This document shows, piece after piece, positions 23,490-34,611 of a stretch of 64,000 nt of DNA (positions are counted from its first letter, which is position 1; every line of letters starts with the position of its first letter). The stretch covers positions 24,065,233 to 24,129,232 of the forward strand of contig NC_079209.1 in NCBI RefSeq assembly GCF_026745355.1. The letters run 5' to 3'. This stretch comes from Beta vulgaris subsp. vulgaris. Lineage: Eukaryota; Streptophyta; Magnoliopsida; Caryophyllales; Amaranthaceae. The position numbers and the translations under genes are program-made. The notes below the pieces were generated by a model, which made no database searches, was not told the DNA's origin, and saw only the letters and a program-made list of their open reading frames with translations.

Positions 23490-25360
23490 GGTGATATAAA
23501 TTCTGGATGTTCTTTGGCGACGATTCGCATATATGTACGTGGACAGTGAGATCATTTATGCTAGTCAAACTATCATTAGTATTTCATGTATGAACAAATA
23601 AAAGAATGAGTTGCCAGCCATAGCCAACTTGGTTTCATCTTTCATGGCCAGCTTATGCTTTAATATTATCAATTATGAAACATGTCATTATTCTTGAATA
23701 TTCTTTTTTCCCATTTATAAAAATGACAAATGTCCTTTGATAAAAAGCTTAGACTACTCCGAAATCCAACGGGTCCAACTTTATAAAATATTTATTCCCA
23801 TTGCAAAAGTATTTAATCGGCCCAGTACTATTTATTTATTTATTTATTACAAAACGGAAGTAAAAACAAATTTTAATCAGTATAAACTAATTACTACCCC
23901 TTATGGAAAGGAAGTAATTTGTTTGTGTCAGTAAATTACTTTTTGTTACAATTATATTTACACTTGACAGTATCCCGCGAAAATGCCGCAGATAAATTAA
24001 TAGACAAAAACGATGTAATATCTAGATTGACATTTCATCTTTAAGCCTTAGCTTGTGGTTGGAGTATAATCACCTACAAACTGAAAAGGTCTCAAAGATC
24101 AAAGGTTAAGACCTTTTACAAACATTCTTATTCATTTTAGTAACAAAGACTATTATATTTGATGTGGTAAATAATTTAGTATCTATTTGGACTTTTTTTA
24201 CAATAAGTGATGTGGTCTGGTGGCAAAAGTAATGAAATCCTAAGTAGATGGTCAGGGTACCAACTCTTCTTGCATAACTTTTTTGAGTCATTTGAAATAG
24301 AAATGGAGGTTTTATGGCAAAACTTATATGGCGCCATATAAACACATATTTATAGATGACATGTGGCGTGGGATGCTACTGTTCCCCATAGTTTTAACAT
24401 ATATACTACTACCTCCGTTTCTTTTTAATTGTTACACTTTGACATTTTACACTATTCACAAATTGCACTTTGACCCTCGTTTGTGATTTATACGTGAATA
24501 AAAACATAGTCATGTGATATCTTGTTAGATTCGTATTAGTATGTATTTTATTAATATGTAGTTTTTATATTTTTTACAAATACAAAATTAGAGATATAAA
24601 GGCTCAAAATAGTGCATCGGCATGCGTGAAAAGTGTAAGTGTAACAATTAAAAAGAAACGGAGGTAGTAGTATTTTGATCCGGACGATATCTCGAGTCAA
24701 TTATATTATCAAATGTATTATTATGTACCACGTGGCGTGCTAAATCATTTGATGGATCTCTAATCATATCATTCTTATACATAAAAAAAAATAGTAATAT
24801 GGACGTATGTGATGAAATAAATGTAAAAGGAGAAAGCACAAGGACCAAGGAGAGGAGAAATATAGAAATAATTAAAAAGAGTGTCTGATGAAAAGAGAGA
24901 TAGAGAAAAGAACATGCCCTTATTTCGTTCAGTTCTTTTACTCTCACATATCACTATTCATTTCAGTTCAGTTCAATTCAGTTCAGCTATTTTATGCAGA
25001 AAAGAACATGCCCTTATTTTAGAACGGAAGAAGTATTAGTTTTTAAGCACCCCTTGTATCCCTTACTCTGTTTCTATCAACTAAAAAAAATACTTACTTC
25101 GTTCTTTAAAGGATGTAACATTTACATATTACACATTATCTAATGCATTGTTTTGATCCTTAATATCTTTAATTTTGTATAAGTAAAAATTATTATAAAT
25201 TGATATTAAGATTATCTAACTTTAACCAAATTTACAAACAAATAAAAAATATTAATGAAACAAAGACATTATATATGTACACTTCCTATTATTCAAAATC
25301 GCATTATTTTCATTTTAGGAAATCTCGTTTTAATTGCATTGTTACTTTACTTGGTAATGA
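23490..25360. repeat. Duplicated segment, copy A
   Basis: Non-coding sequence is alignable by eye with 43225-43846 and then 61536-63425, in the same orientation. Shared landmarks include GGTTGAGGTGATATAAATTC, GCCAGCCATAGCCAACTTGG, TGGTGGCAAAAGTAATGAA, CCACGTGGCGTGC and TTAGGAAATCT. Copy A contains a Stowaway MITE (24406-24670) that I do not see at the matching place in copy B. Copy A lacks the 17.7-kb retroelement block of copy B. Confidence 0.75.
24406..24670. mobile_element. Stowaway-like MITE
   Basis: The element is 265 bp between TA dinucleotides. The inverted ends CTACTACCTCCGTTTC... and their exact complement match for over 30 bp. This is the Tc1/mariner-related Stowaway type. Confidence 0.92.
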
Positions 25361-25406
25361 GTTTTCTATAATTTTATGAGTGCAATATGAAAAAGAGATA
25401 ATAATA

Positions 25407-25662
25407 CTCTCTCCGTTTCATTTTAATTGTTACACTTTGACATTTTACACTATTTACCAATTGCACTTTGACCCTCGGTGATTTATACGTGAATAAAAAC
25501 ATAGTCATGTGAGATCTTGTTAGATTCGTCTTAGTATGTATTTTATTAATATGTATTTTTTATAATTTTTGCAAATACAAAACTAAAAATATATATCGTC
25601 AAAGTTTTGCATTAGCATGCGTGAAAAGTGTAAGTGTAACAATTAAAATAAAACTGAGGGAG
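25407..25662. mobile_element. Stowaway-like MITE
   Basis: The element is 256 bp with TA on both sides. Ends are CTCTCTCCGTTTCA and CTGAGGGAG. It is the same family as 24406-24670, sharing the TGTTACACTTTGACATTTTA and GCATGCGTGAAAAGTGTAAG blocks. Confidence 0.92.
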
Positions 25663-26134
25663 TAGAACCAAGGAAGTATAAATTAATATACAAAACAAAT
25701 ATTGACTCTCTTTTTCAATACTTGCATCATACTTTCTTAGTTTAGAAATAGTTGCACCGTTTCATATTTTCACGCTTGCCAATGCATGGATTCAAACAGT
25801 AATATCTTCAATTATCAATGACTATATTTTCCTGAAAATATAAGTCACTAAAGATAATCAAAATATAAGATGTGAATAGTAAACACTATGCAAATAGTGC
25901 AACTATCTCTAAACGGATGAAGTATAACATAGGCACAATTATTTAGAAGAGCAGAGGAGAGAAATAAGAAGCGAACTCCATCCCACGTACTTGGATAGAG
26001 AGAGAACATATTGCCAATTTAGGAAATGATGTAATTGATATGCAATCATCATTTTAAGGAAATAATACAAGTATAAAAAGTACAAAAAGTATAATCATAG
26101 AAATGTCCAACTTAAAAATCATGAAAAAGTTACA

Positions 26135-26998
26135 ACGAATATTGGTAATAGTAAGGTTGAGGTGGTGGAGTGGTGACATAACTCCCCACCTCATGAGAAA
26201 TGATAAACCTCTAACTGTTAGATGTTTGCCAAACATCTAACATTCAAGTGGCAACATATAAGTGGTACACATGTCACTATATTGTTTATCCAAACAAATT
26301 ACTTTTTCCAATTTTTTAAACTTGTATATCTCAAAAAATATATTTTAGAAAAAAATAAAAAATATACCAATATTCATATATTTTTATTCTCTACAAATAG
26401 ACATCCATCTTGATATAATTTCATCATATTTTTATTTTACTCTTCTCTATCTATATGTAAAAAAAAATACGAACACTATCTGTTTATACACAAACACTAT
26501 TGTGATTTGCATAAACACTAATTATAGTTACACGAACACGAGTTCTAGTAGCATGAACACTGTATATTAGCATCGGAATCTTCTGAGTGTCCAATTAAAA
26601 AAATACGAACACTATCTGTTTATACATAAACACTATTTTTAGTTGCATAAACACTAGTTATAGTTACACGAACACAAGTTGCAGTAGCATGAACATCATA
26701 TATTAGCATCGAAATTTTCTGATAGTGCCCAATTTTCGAAATTACTTTTTTGTTTGACTGAAAACTTTTTTTCATATATATTGACAATTTTACCCCTGCT
26801 AGATGTTTATAAACATCTAGCAGTTAGAGGTTTATCATTTCTCCCACCTCATATGTCATATCCTTAAAGTATAAGGATTAAACCTCATGAGATATTAGTA
26901 ATAGTGAGGTTGAGCTGGTGGAGTGGTGACATAACTCCCCACCTCATATGTCATATCCCTAAAGTATAAGGATTAAACCTCATGAGATTTGTTTGAGA
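26135..26998. repeat. 95-bp direct tandem duplication, left copy split by a MULE-MITE
   Basis: The block containing GGTTGAG, TGGTGGAGTGGTGACATAAC and CTCCCCACCTCAT occurs at about 26135-26194 and again at about 26890-26945. The block CTCATATGTCATATCC...AAACCTCATGAGAT starts at 26848 and 26943, a period of 95 bp. The left unit was interrupted by the element at 26195-26843. Confidence 0.7.
26195..26843. mobile_element. Mutator-like MITE, 9-bp target duplication
   Basis: The element is 649 bp, begins GAGAAATGATAAACCTCTAA and ends in the complement. CCACCTCAT flanks both sides (26186-26194, 26844-26852). The TIR extends nearly 50 bp and contains an inner palindrome (TAGATGTTT...AAACATCTA). The interior holds a 136-bp tandem repeat (units starting near 26465 and 26601). 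Confidence 0.88.
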
Positions 26999-26999
26999 A

Positions 27000-28135
27000 T
27001 TCCATTTATCCCCTTTATCTTACTTTAAAAAATTGATTAGTTATAGTACTATCTCCGTCAAGAGGTACATATTTATCTTAGTCGTATCACGTCTGATATC
27101 TCTATCAAAATGTATAATTTCAGATAGAATTTAATAGTTAATCATAGTCTCACCATCGTACAGTTATTCATATATTTAAAGAATATGATTGCCAACTACA
27201 CTTGGATTTGGAAAGTCTACATATCATATGATATGAACGTTTAAAGTAGCATAAAAGAACTGCGAATGATGGCAAGTGTTATTAAATAAAGGTACTAATC
27301 CAGAAAATATAGATAAAGAATCGGCGGGAGATACCAATTTGTCATTTCTTGCTGTTCAAAATCCAAATTACAACATCAGATATGTATTGGCTACCCACTT
27401 TGCCCACATCATATCCCCATAATACACACTGATATTTCAAATATAGCTCTCCCCCACAACAAATAATCCAAAAGAATACAGGCTAATATGCACAGTTCCA
27501 CACTCAATCCAATTTCTAGTAACTGAGGGAAGTGTTAAAACTTTAAAAAAGCAAAGAATCTTCTTAAAGAGCAAAATGACATACACCAAAAGACATCCAA
27601 CTTTTTCAAGAATTGCAAATCCAAACAAAAAAAAAAAATCCTAGCTAAACTCCTAGGCAGCAACCCCCAGTTTCACCCCTTCCTCCAGCAAGAGGAAAAT
27701 AAAAACGAACCAAATATCAAATCGTTTGTTAGTAAACCAGTAATAAGAAACTAAGTAGGTAACTCCACATACGTGGAACCCATTTTAATGTTTTCTTTTA
27801 CTTACTGATAAACTATTTGATATTTAGCCACACCATAAAAAATTGGTAGTAATTTAAATTCATCACACTGTTTACAGTGTCGTTGATTCAATTGACTACT
27901 AATAAATATGAACTTTCTCGCAAATTTCATCACAGACCACGATGCACATAAAGCCATGCTTTAAATGATGTATCCGCACGTGTAGACTAGCTGGGCATTT
28001 TCCGAGACTGGAAAATGGCGATATGGCCTTAAAAAAAAAAATCTAACCCCAAAACATTGAATGGTGAAAAACAAAGAAAGAGGGAAAAGAAAAAAGAATC
28101 ACCGTGGGTAACGTGAAATCGTCCAGTCAATGCTC
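27000..28135. other. Non-coding flank and 3' side of CYP710A
   Basis: AT-rich with no coding signal. A MITE-like half end (CTATCTCCGTCAAGAGG) lies at about 27050. The stretch just left of 28136 should carry the CYP710A 3' UTR. No clear polyadenylation signal could be assigned. Confidence 0.4.
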
Positions 28136-29668
28136 TCAGTCAAGGGAGAGAGAAGGGAACTTGGCACACCTTCTAGAGAGAGAAACCAAGCAGTCATCCT
28201 TAGGGCAAATGGTAGGACAAAATGCAAGATCATCACAGCCATCAGTACGGTGTCGTTTAAACTCTATCAAGGTGGAAAACATAGCAATGAAGAGTACAAG
28301 CAAGTTGAGAGCATATCTCTGGCCAACACACTGGTGTCCACCCGCGCCAAACACCAGATAATTCCTCCTGTAGAGCTGATCCTCCCTTCTCTCCTCAAGA
28401 AAAAACCGGTCTGGATCGAAATTTTCAGGGTTTGTAAACCCTTGAAAAGAAGACTCATAAGGAGACGGAAACACAATTGTACCCTTGGGTACAATATACT
28501 TCTCCGTTAGCTGGAAATCCTCCCGTGCTAAATGTGGGACCAGCGTGGCAGGTGCACGGTAGCGCACAACTTCACGCGCTACCGCCTGTGTGTACTTCAT
28601 CGACGCAAGCTGATCTTGCGTAATAAGCGTGTTGGAATCAACCTTCCAAATTGTTTCTACTTCTTTACGAACTTTCATAAGGACATCCGGATGGGAATCT
28701 AGGAGTGTTACCGCCCACAGTAGCGAAGACGTAGACGCATCTTGTGCTGCAAAGAGGAAGTCAAATACATGGGCACCGATCTCACGGTTACTACAGTTGG
28801 GAGGTTGAAATTCCAACGGTGTATCAGATTCTCTCTCCTCTCGTACCATGTCTTGCATCCAGTAGTCAACCAAACACTTGGGCTCCTCATCAGCAAGCAT
28901 CTTTTTCTTACTTTGTTCAACGCAGTTAGTCAACGCGCCAACCAACCGATCTACCGCCAAACGCGCTCTACGAAACGCGAAACCTGGCAAATCGATTGGG
29001 AGCGCGATCACACCAAGGTTGAAGTAGTTGTAATCCACTTTGAAGCGCTGACGCGCTTCTTTGTCAAGATAAGAACCTGCAAAAACATTCTGAGATGTTT
29101 CGAGATTCATCTCGCGGACAAGAAGCCGGAGCTTAACCGGGATGTTAGACCCAGTTTCGGTCCATCGAATCAGGTGCTTGAGGATGACAAGTTGTTGAAT
29201 ATCGGTGTAGGTGGCTAAAGCTTTTGGAGTGAAATTTGGGGCCATTCTACGGCGAAGATCCTTGTGTTCTTGCCCGTATAAATAAATCATGTTGTGCTCC
29301 CCAAATAACTTCTTCCCGAAAGGGTGCCCGATCAGCTGGAAAGCATCGGGTCGAACATTCGCAAAGATTTTGTGGCTCATTTCTGAGTCTCGAGTGAGGA
29401 TGATGAATTTGCCAATGATATAATTGGCGGAGATTCCAAGTGGAGACAATTTGGCGTAGTCCGCTTGATCGTCCCAGAACTTGGCTGGATCTCGAACGAG
29501 GTTGATTACATTACCTAAGAATGGAACCACTATAGTTGGGCCGGGTATGTGTGATTTCTTTTTTAGGTACAGGATTTGCTCCAATATGAGAAGGAATGCT
29601 AAGAATGTTGCTACATATGGAGCTGCTAACTTCAAAGCAACCCAAATTTCTGGCAAGGAAAGTTTCAT
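28136..29668 (-). CDS. CYP710A: Cytochrome P450 CYP710A, sterol C-22 desaturase
   Basis: This is an intact, intronless frame of 510 residues. The whole length resembles plant CYP710A, which introduces the C-22 double bond into sterols (beta-sitosterol to stigmasterol, or the delta-7 equivalent) at the ER membrane. An N-terminal hydrophobic anchor (residues about 10-30) is followed by the proline hinge HIPGP. The I-helix has AAQDAST, the ExxR motif is EVVR, FDPDRF is the PERF-type motif, and the heme loop [10 protein letters not shown] begins at residue 440 (Cys447). The frame opens 47 codons earlier, but the Met at 29668 has a GCCGCCATGA context and matches the family N-terminus, and the upstream Mets overlap the probable promoter. 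Intronless CYP710A genes are usual in plants. Which sterol it uses cannot be told from sequence. Confidence 0.96.
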   Translation of the reverse strand: MKLSLPEIWVALKLAAPYVATFLAFLLILEQILYLKKKSHIPGPTIVVPFLGNVINLVRDPAKFWDDQADYAKLSPLGISANYIIGKFIILTRDSEMSHKIFANVRPDAFQLIGHPFGKKLFGEHNMIYLYGQEHKDLRRRMAPNFTPKALATYTDIQQLVILKHLIRWTETGSNIPVKLRLLVREMNLETSQNVFAGSYLDKEARQRFKVDYNYFNLGVIALPIDLPGFAFRRARLAVDRLVGALTNCVEQSKKKMLADEEPKCLVDYWMQDMVREERESDTPLEFQPPNCSNREIGAHVFDFLFAAQDASTSSLLWAVTLLDSHPDVLMKVRKEVETIWKVDSNTLITQDQLASMKYTQAVAREVVRYRAPATLVPHLAREDFQLTEKYIVPKGTIVFPSPYESSFQGFTNPENFDPDRFFLEERREDQLYRRNYLVFGAGGHQCVGQRYALNLLVLFIAMFSTLIEFKRHRTDGCDDLAFCPTICPKDDCLVSLSRRCAKFPSLSLD

Positions 29669-29779
29669 GGCGGCAAACAATGATTTTAGATGTGAAGGGA
29701 AAATTGGAAAAGAATTCAATTTTGGTTGGAGGGAAGTTTTGAAGAGAGAAAAAAAATGAGCGGTGTGTTGGAATTTTGG

Positions 29780-29800
29780 GTTCATATAAAGAAGTTGAGG
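29780..29800 (-). promoter_or_regulatory. Possible TATA region and 5' UTR start of CYP710A
   Basis: The minus strand reads CTTCTTTATATGAACCC about 120 nt upstream of the start codon. A pyrimidine-rich leader (TTTTTTCTCTCTTC) follows at about 29740-29757, typical of plant 5' UTRs. The TATA match is imperfect. Confidence 0.35.
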
Positions 29801-29809
29801 TTGGACCAC

Positions 29810-31305
29810 TTTTTCTCTCTCTACCGTTTATCTGGAAACATATGAGAGAGAAAGTTACACTGTTTTCTAATTGACCGTTTGGCGTTCCGCATTTGTGTGA
29901 CTGAATCCCATGTGACTTATAGAGGAGAGTGTCAGTTTGTCAAAAGGAAAAAAGTTAGAGTTTTCATTTATTACTTATCTTTTGTCAGAATTTAAATTAT
30001 ATTTTAATAAAAAAATTGAATTTTTTAACAAGAGTAATACTAAGGAATAGGAAGATCATTTTGAAATTTTATTTATCCGTTTTATCGGTTATAAGTCAAC
30101 TTGACTTACTAAAAAAAATTTCATATAAAGCTTGTAGTACGAAAGAATAGAAAAAAAAAGTTTATATTATTGTAATTAGAAAATTCTTAAAAATAAAAAA
30201 CTATTGAGAAAAGAGAGCATGAGTGTTTTGACTCACTTTCTCAGAATTTAAATTTATTACTTTATCTTTACATTTTGTTAGAATTTAAATCATCTTTTAA
30301 TCAAGGCAAAAGCGAACTACGATCGATAAAAAATATATCATTCTACTTAATTACTCATATTTATATAAAATAATATAAAAATTCCAATTTCCAATACCAT
30401 GCATTTAAATGCTTTATATTGCAATTAAATATTTTTTCGTTTCCTTTTGAAAAATATTAAATATTTTACATTTAAATTATATATTATTCTATTATTTGTA
30501 CAAATATGAGTTATTAGGTAGAACAATATATTTTCAATAAAAAAAATAGAACAATATATTTCCTCCATTAATCAAAAAGTAAAAACCAGGCCAAAATATC
30601 GAGAGGAACTTTCTCACTTCTATGTCAGATCTGCCGCCTCACCTGCCGAAGTTCTGCCGCCAAGAAAGGTTTGCCGACACCGTCCACTCCCACACTCCAA
30701 CCTCTCCCTCACGCCGCTGCTACTGCGGCCTGGAAACGGACGGTTAACAATAACGGGCCGCCTAGTTTATCTATTTTTTAAATTGGGAAAACATGTAATT
30801 GATCTGATTGTACAATTAGGGGAATGAGGGCGAGCAAGTATGAGTTTCTGGTATCAAAAAAGAAAAATTACCTGCGGACTGCAGTCAGTGGCGTAGGCCG
30901 GAGTTGCGTCACTTGTCGCGCCTCCCGGTGCCGGTGTAAGTGTTGCTTCAGTCTTCACGACAAACATTAATAAGTAGGTAACTGGAAAACTGGGCAAGGT
31001 ATCTTCTCAGTGAGAATTGAGATGAGATATGATTTGTTAGAGTGAGATTTTTTTATTTTTCAGAAATTAATTATCAGTAACTTTTCTACTTTTGTTTATT
31101 ACGTTATTGACTTATTGTGCTTCCCCATCACTTGTGCAGGACAATAAATGACTTATGACCGTGCAATTACGAGCAATATATTCCTATACCGAGTATGGGT
31201 CAAGTCAATATCATGATATTTATGTATTTTTTATGACAATTAATATTAAAAAATTATAAATTTTTTGTTTTTTTTTTTCGGAGGTTTGTTAGTTGAAATT
31301 TTATA
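29810..31305. other. CYP710A upstream region, non-coding
   Basis: The AT-rich promoter flank has a GC-richer island at about 30600-30760 (CTGCCGCC and ACGCCGCTGCTACTGCGG runs) and another at about 30875-30945. Neither keeps an open frame beyond a few dozen codons. They could be promoter or old exon debris. No gene is called. Confidence 0.4.
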
Positions 31306-31526
31306 CTTCCTCCAATTTTTTTTAGATGCTACACTTTCTATTTTGGGAAATTTTAAATTAGATGTTACACTTTTATTTTGGGTAATAACTTTTCTCTATC
31401 TCTCTCCTATCACATGTTCACATGTGGCCCTTTTGTTTTTCATTCTCTCTATCTTTCTCCTCTCCAAAAATTACCTAGGAGTCCGTTATTTGAAAAGCGT
31501 AACATCTAATAAAAAAACGGAGGAAG
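31306..31526. mobile_element. Stowaway-like MITE
   Basis: The element is 221 bp between TA dinucleotides. Ends are CTTCCTCC and GGAGGAAG. Inner TIR blocks (TAGATGCTACA and TGTAACATCTA-type) match in inverse orientation. Confidence 0.85.
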
Positions 31527-32089
31527 TATCATATTTTAACAATATCTTATCATATCAGTTAGCTATTAAATCATATTTGGGCTACATCTAATCATATCAA
31601 GTAAATGGTATAAGAAAAGTTTCCCATACCGAATATGGGAGTATACTTTCTCGTGCAATTAATACTAGTTTCTTTAGTGCTTCTCTTTTCTTTTCTTTTT
31701 TTTCCTTTTTTTTTCTCTTCAAAAATTCTCCAGTTTTTTCCATTTTGGGATGCAGCTGTACATGTACCCCACCTCTCCGTGTCTTCTCCAAATCATATTC
31801 TGCAAAATAAGAGGAAAAATTTCAAAAAACTACCTTTTATAATTAACTTTTTTCAAGAAAACTATCTTTTAAAAAAGTTTGTCTTTTAAGAAATCATATA
31901 TTTTTAAATTAAGATTAAGTAATGGTAAATCCAATATTAAAAAGAAAATTAGCCTAATAGTGAGTAAGTTATTTTCTTTCGGTGAGTAGTTAATCCATTT
32001 AGACCATCTGTTTTAATAATTTTTATTTTAAAAAATTTCTTTCAAGAGATTACCTTATATAACAAAGTTTTTCACTAAATATTTTTTAT

Positions 32090-32825
32090 AACTAAAATTA
32101 TTCACCAAACTTTTCAAAATTTGCCAGATACCCCCTAACATTTTTTTAAAAATAACCATATACTCCCTTTGTATTTTTTTATCTTTCTTACTTGGAATCT
32201 TAACACTATTCACAATTAGAGAGAACCTTTTAGATTTTTCTCAATATATAAAAAAATATATAGTCATGTGGGATCTCTTTTGATTCGTCTTAATGAGTAT
32301 TTTATTAATATTCAATTATTATAATTTTTACTAAGATGTAATGAAAGGTATTTAATGTAGAATAAGTACATTGGCAAACAGGCAAAGTAAAAGTAGGAAA
32401 TATAAAAAATACATAGGGAGTACTTTTTTGTTAACAGACATTAATCCTCCGTTCGCATTTATTTACAAGTTTGTTCTAAGTTAACCTAATTAACCCTAAC
32501 TAACCCTAAGAGGGGGTGGTTGCGTGGGAGGGGGGTTGTGGGGAAGGGGGAGGGGCTGGGGTGGGTTAGGGAGAGAGAGAGAGCGAGTTGGGTTGACTTA
32601 GGTTAATTGGGTTGACTTAGAATTTTTTAGGGTTTTTTAGGCTTAATTAGGATTAATGACTAACGGAATCACCGTTAGTCATTAAAGATATTTTGGGTAA
32701 TTTTTTTAAAAGGTTAAGGTATCAGGTGAATTTTTTTAAAGGTCATGGATATCTGATGAATTTTGAAAAAAGTGGAGGTATTTGGTGAATAAATTTTATG
32801 TCAAGAGTATTTGGTGAAATAATCG
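32090..32825. mobile_element. Decayed Mutator-like element related to 12177-13367
   Basis: The right arm (32650-32825) keeps the TGACTAACGG...CCGTTAGTCATTAA palindrome and several GGTGAATTTT units of the element at 12177-13367. The left arm (about 32090-32160) keeps TTCACCAAACTTTTCAAAAT and ATACCCCCTAA. The G-rich inner patch is at 32505-32570. The left arm is interrupted by a MITE at 32163-32420. No clean target duplication was found, so ends are approximate. Confidence 0.65.
32163..32420. mobile_element. Stowaway-like MITE nested in the Mutator-like element
   Basis: The element is 258 bp, flanked by TA on both sides. Ends are CTCCCTTTGTATTTTTT and AAAAAATACATAGGGAG. Confidence 0.9.
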
Positions 32826-33932
32826 ATAAATAAATTAATGATCACCATAAATACCCATATAGATTTATGTTATTTTTAGTAGTAATGAATTATTAATAAG
32901 TTTAGTTTTTAGTAATAATCTTAATTTTAACTATCAAATATATATCTAAAAATGCATAATAATTTAGTTCCTTTAAAAAGCTTATTTGAATTTTGCCTAT
33001 TGTATAAAAATACAAATATATCGCATACTTTCATTCAAGTCTATTTTCGAATATAGGGTTTTACTCTACGGGTTTTTCTAACCTATAAACGAAGTGCATA
33101 AGTTTCATTATTGATTATACCTTTATTGAACAAAAGTGATAAACCACATAATTGGTATGTGATATTCTCTTTAATCTCCAAAATTACTACCTTCCTAATT
33201 AAATTGATGTTCTTTAATAGGAAATAGATATACCATGCATGTCAGTCGCAAGGTTCATATGCTTATGCGGCGAGACAAGGAACATTTTCTTATTTGCATG
33301 AGCGTCATCGTATCAATAAAAAATTGGTGATGCACACTTATTAATTACTTGATCAACAATTTTTGAATTCACTAATAAATGGATAAAGAAAATGGTATAT
33401 TATTTAAGGTTGCAATTACTATTAGATGTTTAAATCAATTTGGAAATTTCTTAAGTTATGTACATTTATTCAATAATGTAAATATCGAGATGATTATAAT
33501 ATCAAAACTATGAGATTAATTGCATCAACGTATAATGAATAGTATGAGAATTCTTTGGCTTTATGTTCTAATTATAATACCAAGACTTTGAGATTACTTG
33601 CATCATCTCCTGACCAAAAAAAAAAAAAATCCATACACCAAGATTTACCATAATCATGGTACATCAAGGTAATTTTTAATGATCTTTAACCTTTAGCAAA
33701 TTGTATAAAAAATCTTGAATTATGTAACCGAGATGACAAAATTATGTTCAATGAGTGTATCTTCAGTAACTTTATGTTAAGATTATAGCATAATTAATAT
33801 CAATTTTATCATAAATGGAGCGTAATCACTTATATCTAATTTATAACCAAGACCGAACCATATTTATTCCATAACACGATATTTCCAAATGTAAAAAAAT
33901 CGATTTCATTGAAATATTGAATCCTATTAAGG
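32826..33932. other. AT-rich intergenic sequence, nothing recognised
   Basis: No open frame above background and no terminal-repeat pair was recognised in this stretch. Confidence 0.4.
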
Positions 33933-33940
33933 CCTTTTCT

Positions 33941-34603
33941 TAGACCTGGCAAAGTTGGTCCTAATCCGAAAATACGGTCCAAAATATCCGATATGTGGTC
34001 CAATCTGGGTCCGAAGCAGACGGTCCACACCTTGGTCCGATTTCGAAATGATTTGGTCCGAAATAATCTTGATCCGAAACTCATCCAAATTCGAATGATC
34101 CGATATGATCTTGCCTGATCTGAAATCAATCTGATCCAAAGGTAACCCAATCTAAAAGCAATAAGAAATTATTTGTTTCCATTAGGTTTTGATTCGAAGT
34201 ACCCGAAATTGACCCGTTTGTTTTTAAAAAAAAGTCAATTATCACAAGTACTCTTTGGCATAAGTTCTGACTATGAAAATTAGTTATGTATACCTTTACA
34301 AAGCACGAAGAGTGTCAGTTTCATATATACATAACAAAAGCACATAGTCAAAGATACCATGAGACCAAAGGAGTAACAACTCCATACTTAATAAAGCTGA
34401 GACAATCCACCATCTGATCCACAACCGTCCGATCCGAAAACCATCCCAATCTGATGATGATCTGAAACATAATCCGAATTTCGCTCCGATCTGAAATGGT
34501 CCGGTCCGAATCCGGTCCGAATATAACTTGATATGAAAACAGTCTGATCTGAATTGATCTGGTCTGAATCAGATTGGTCCGATTGGTCCGATTGTCAGGT
34601 CTA
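33941..34603. mobile_element. hAT-like non-autonomous element
   Basis: The element is 663 bp with ends TAGACCTGGCAA and TTGTCAGGTCTA (11 of 12 match). Flanks CCTTTTCT and CCTCTTCT are an 8-bp duplication with one change. The interior is made of many GGTCCGA/TCGGACC-type and GATCTGAA motifs near both ends, as expected for hAT subterminal repeats. An ORF on the minus strand here is chance. Confidence 0.8.
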
Positions 34604-34611
34604 CCTCTTCT

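Noticed and set aside
28104..29759. Plus-strand frames opposite CYP710A (for example 28742-29218)
   Set aside because: Shadow frames of the strongly conserved minus-strand P450.
29669..29809. 47-residue N-terminal extension of CYP710A
   Set aside because: Overlaps the likely TATA/leader, has no family similarity, and the downstream Met has a much better context.
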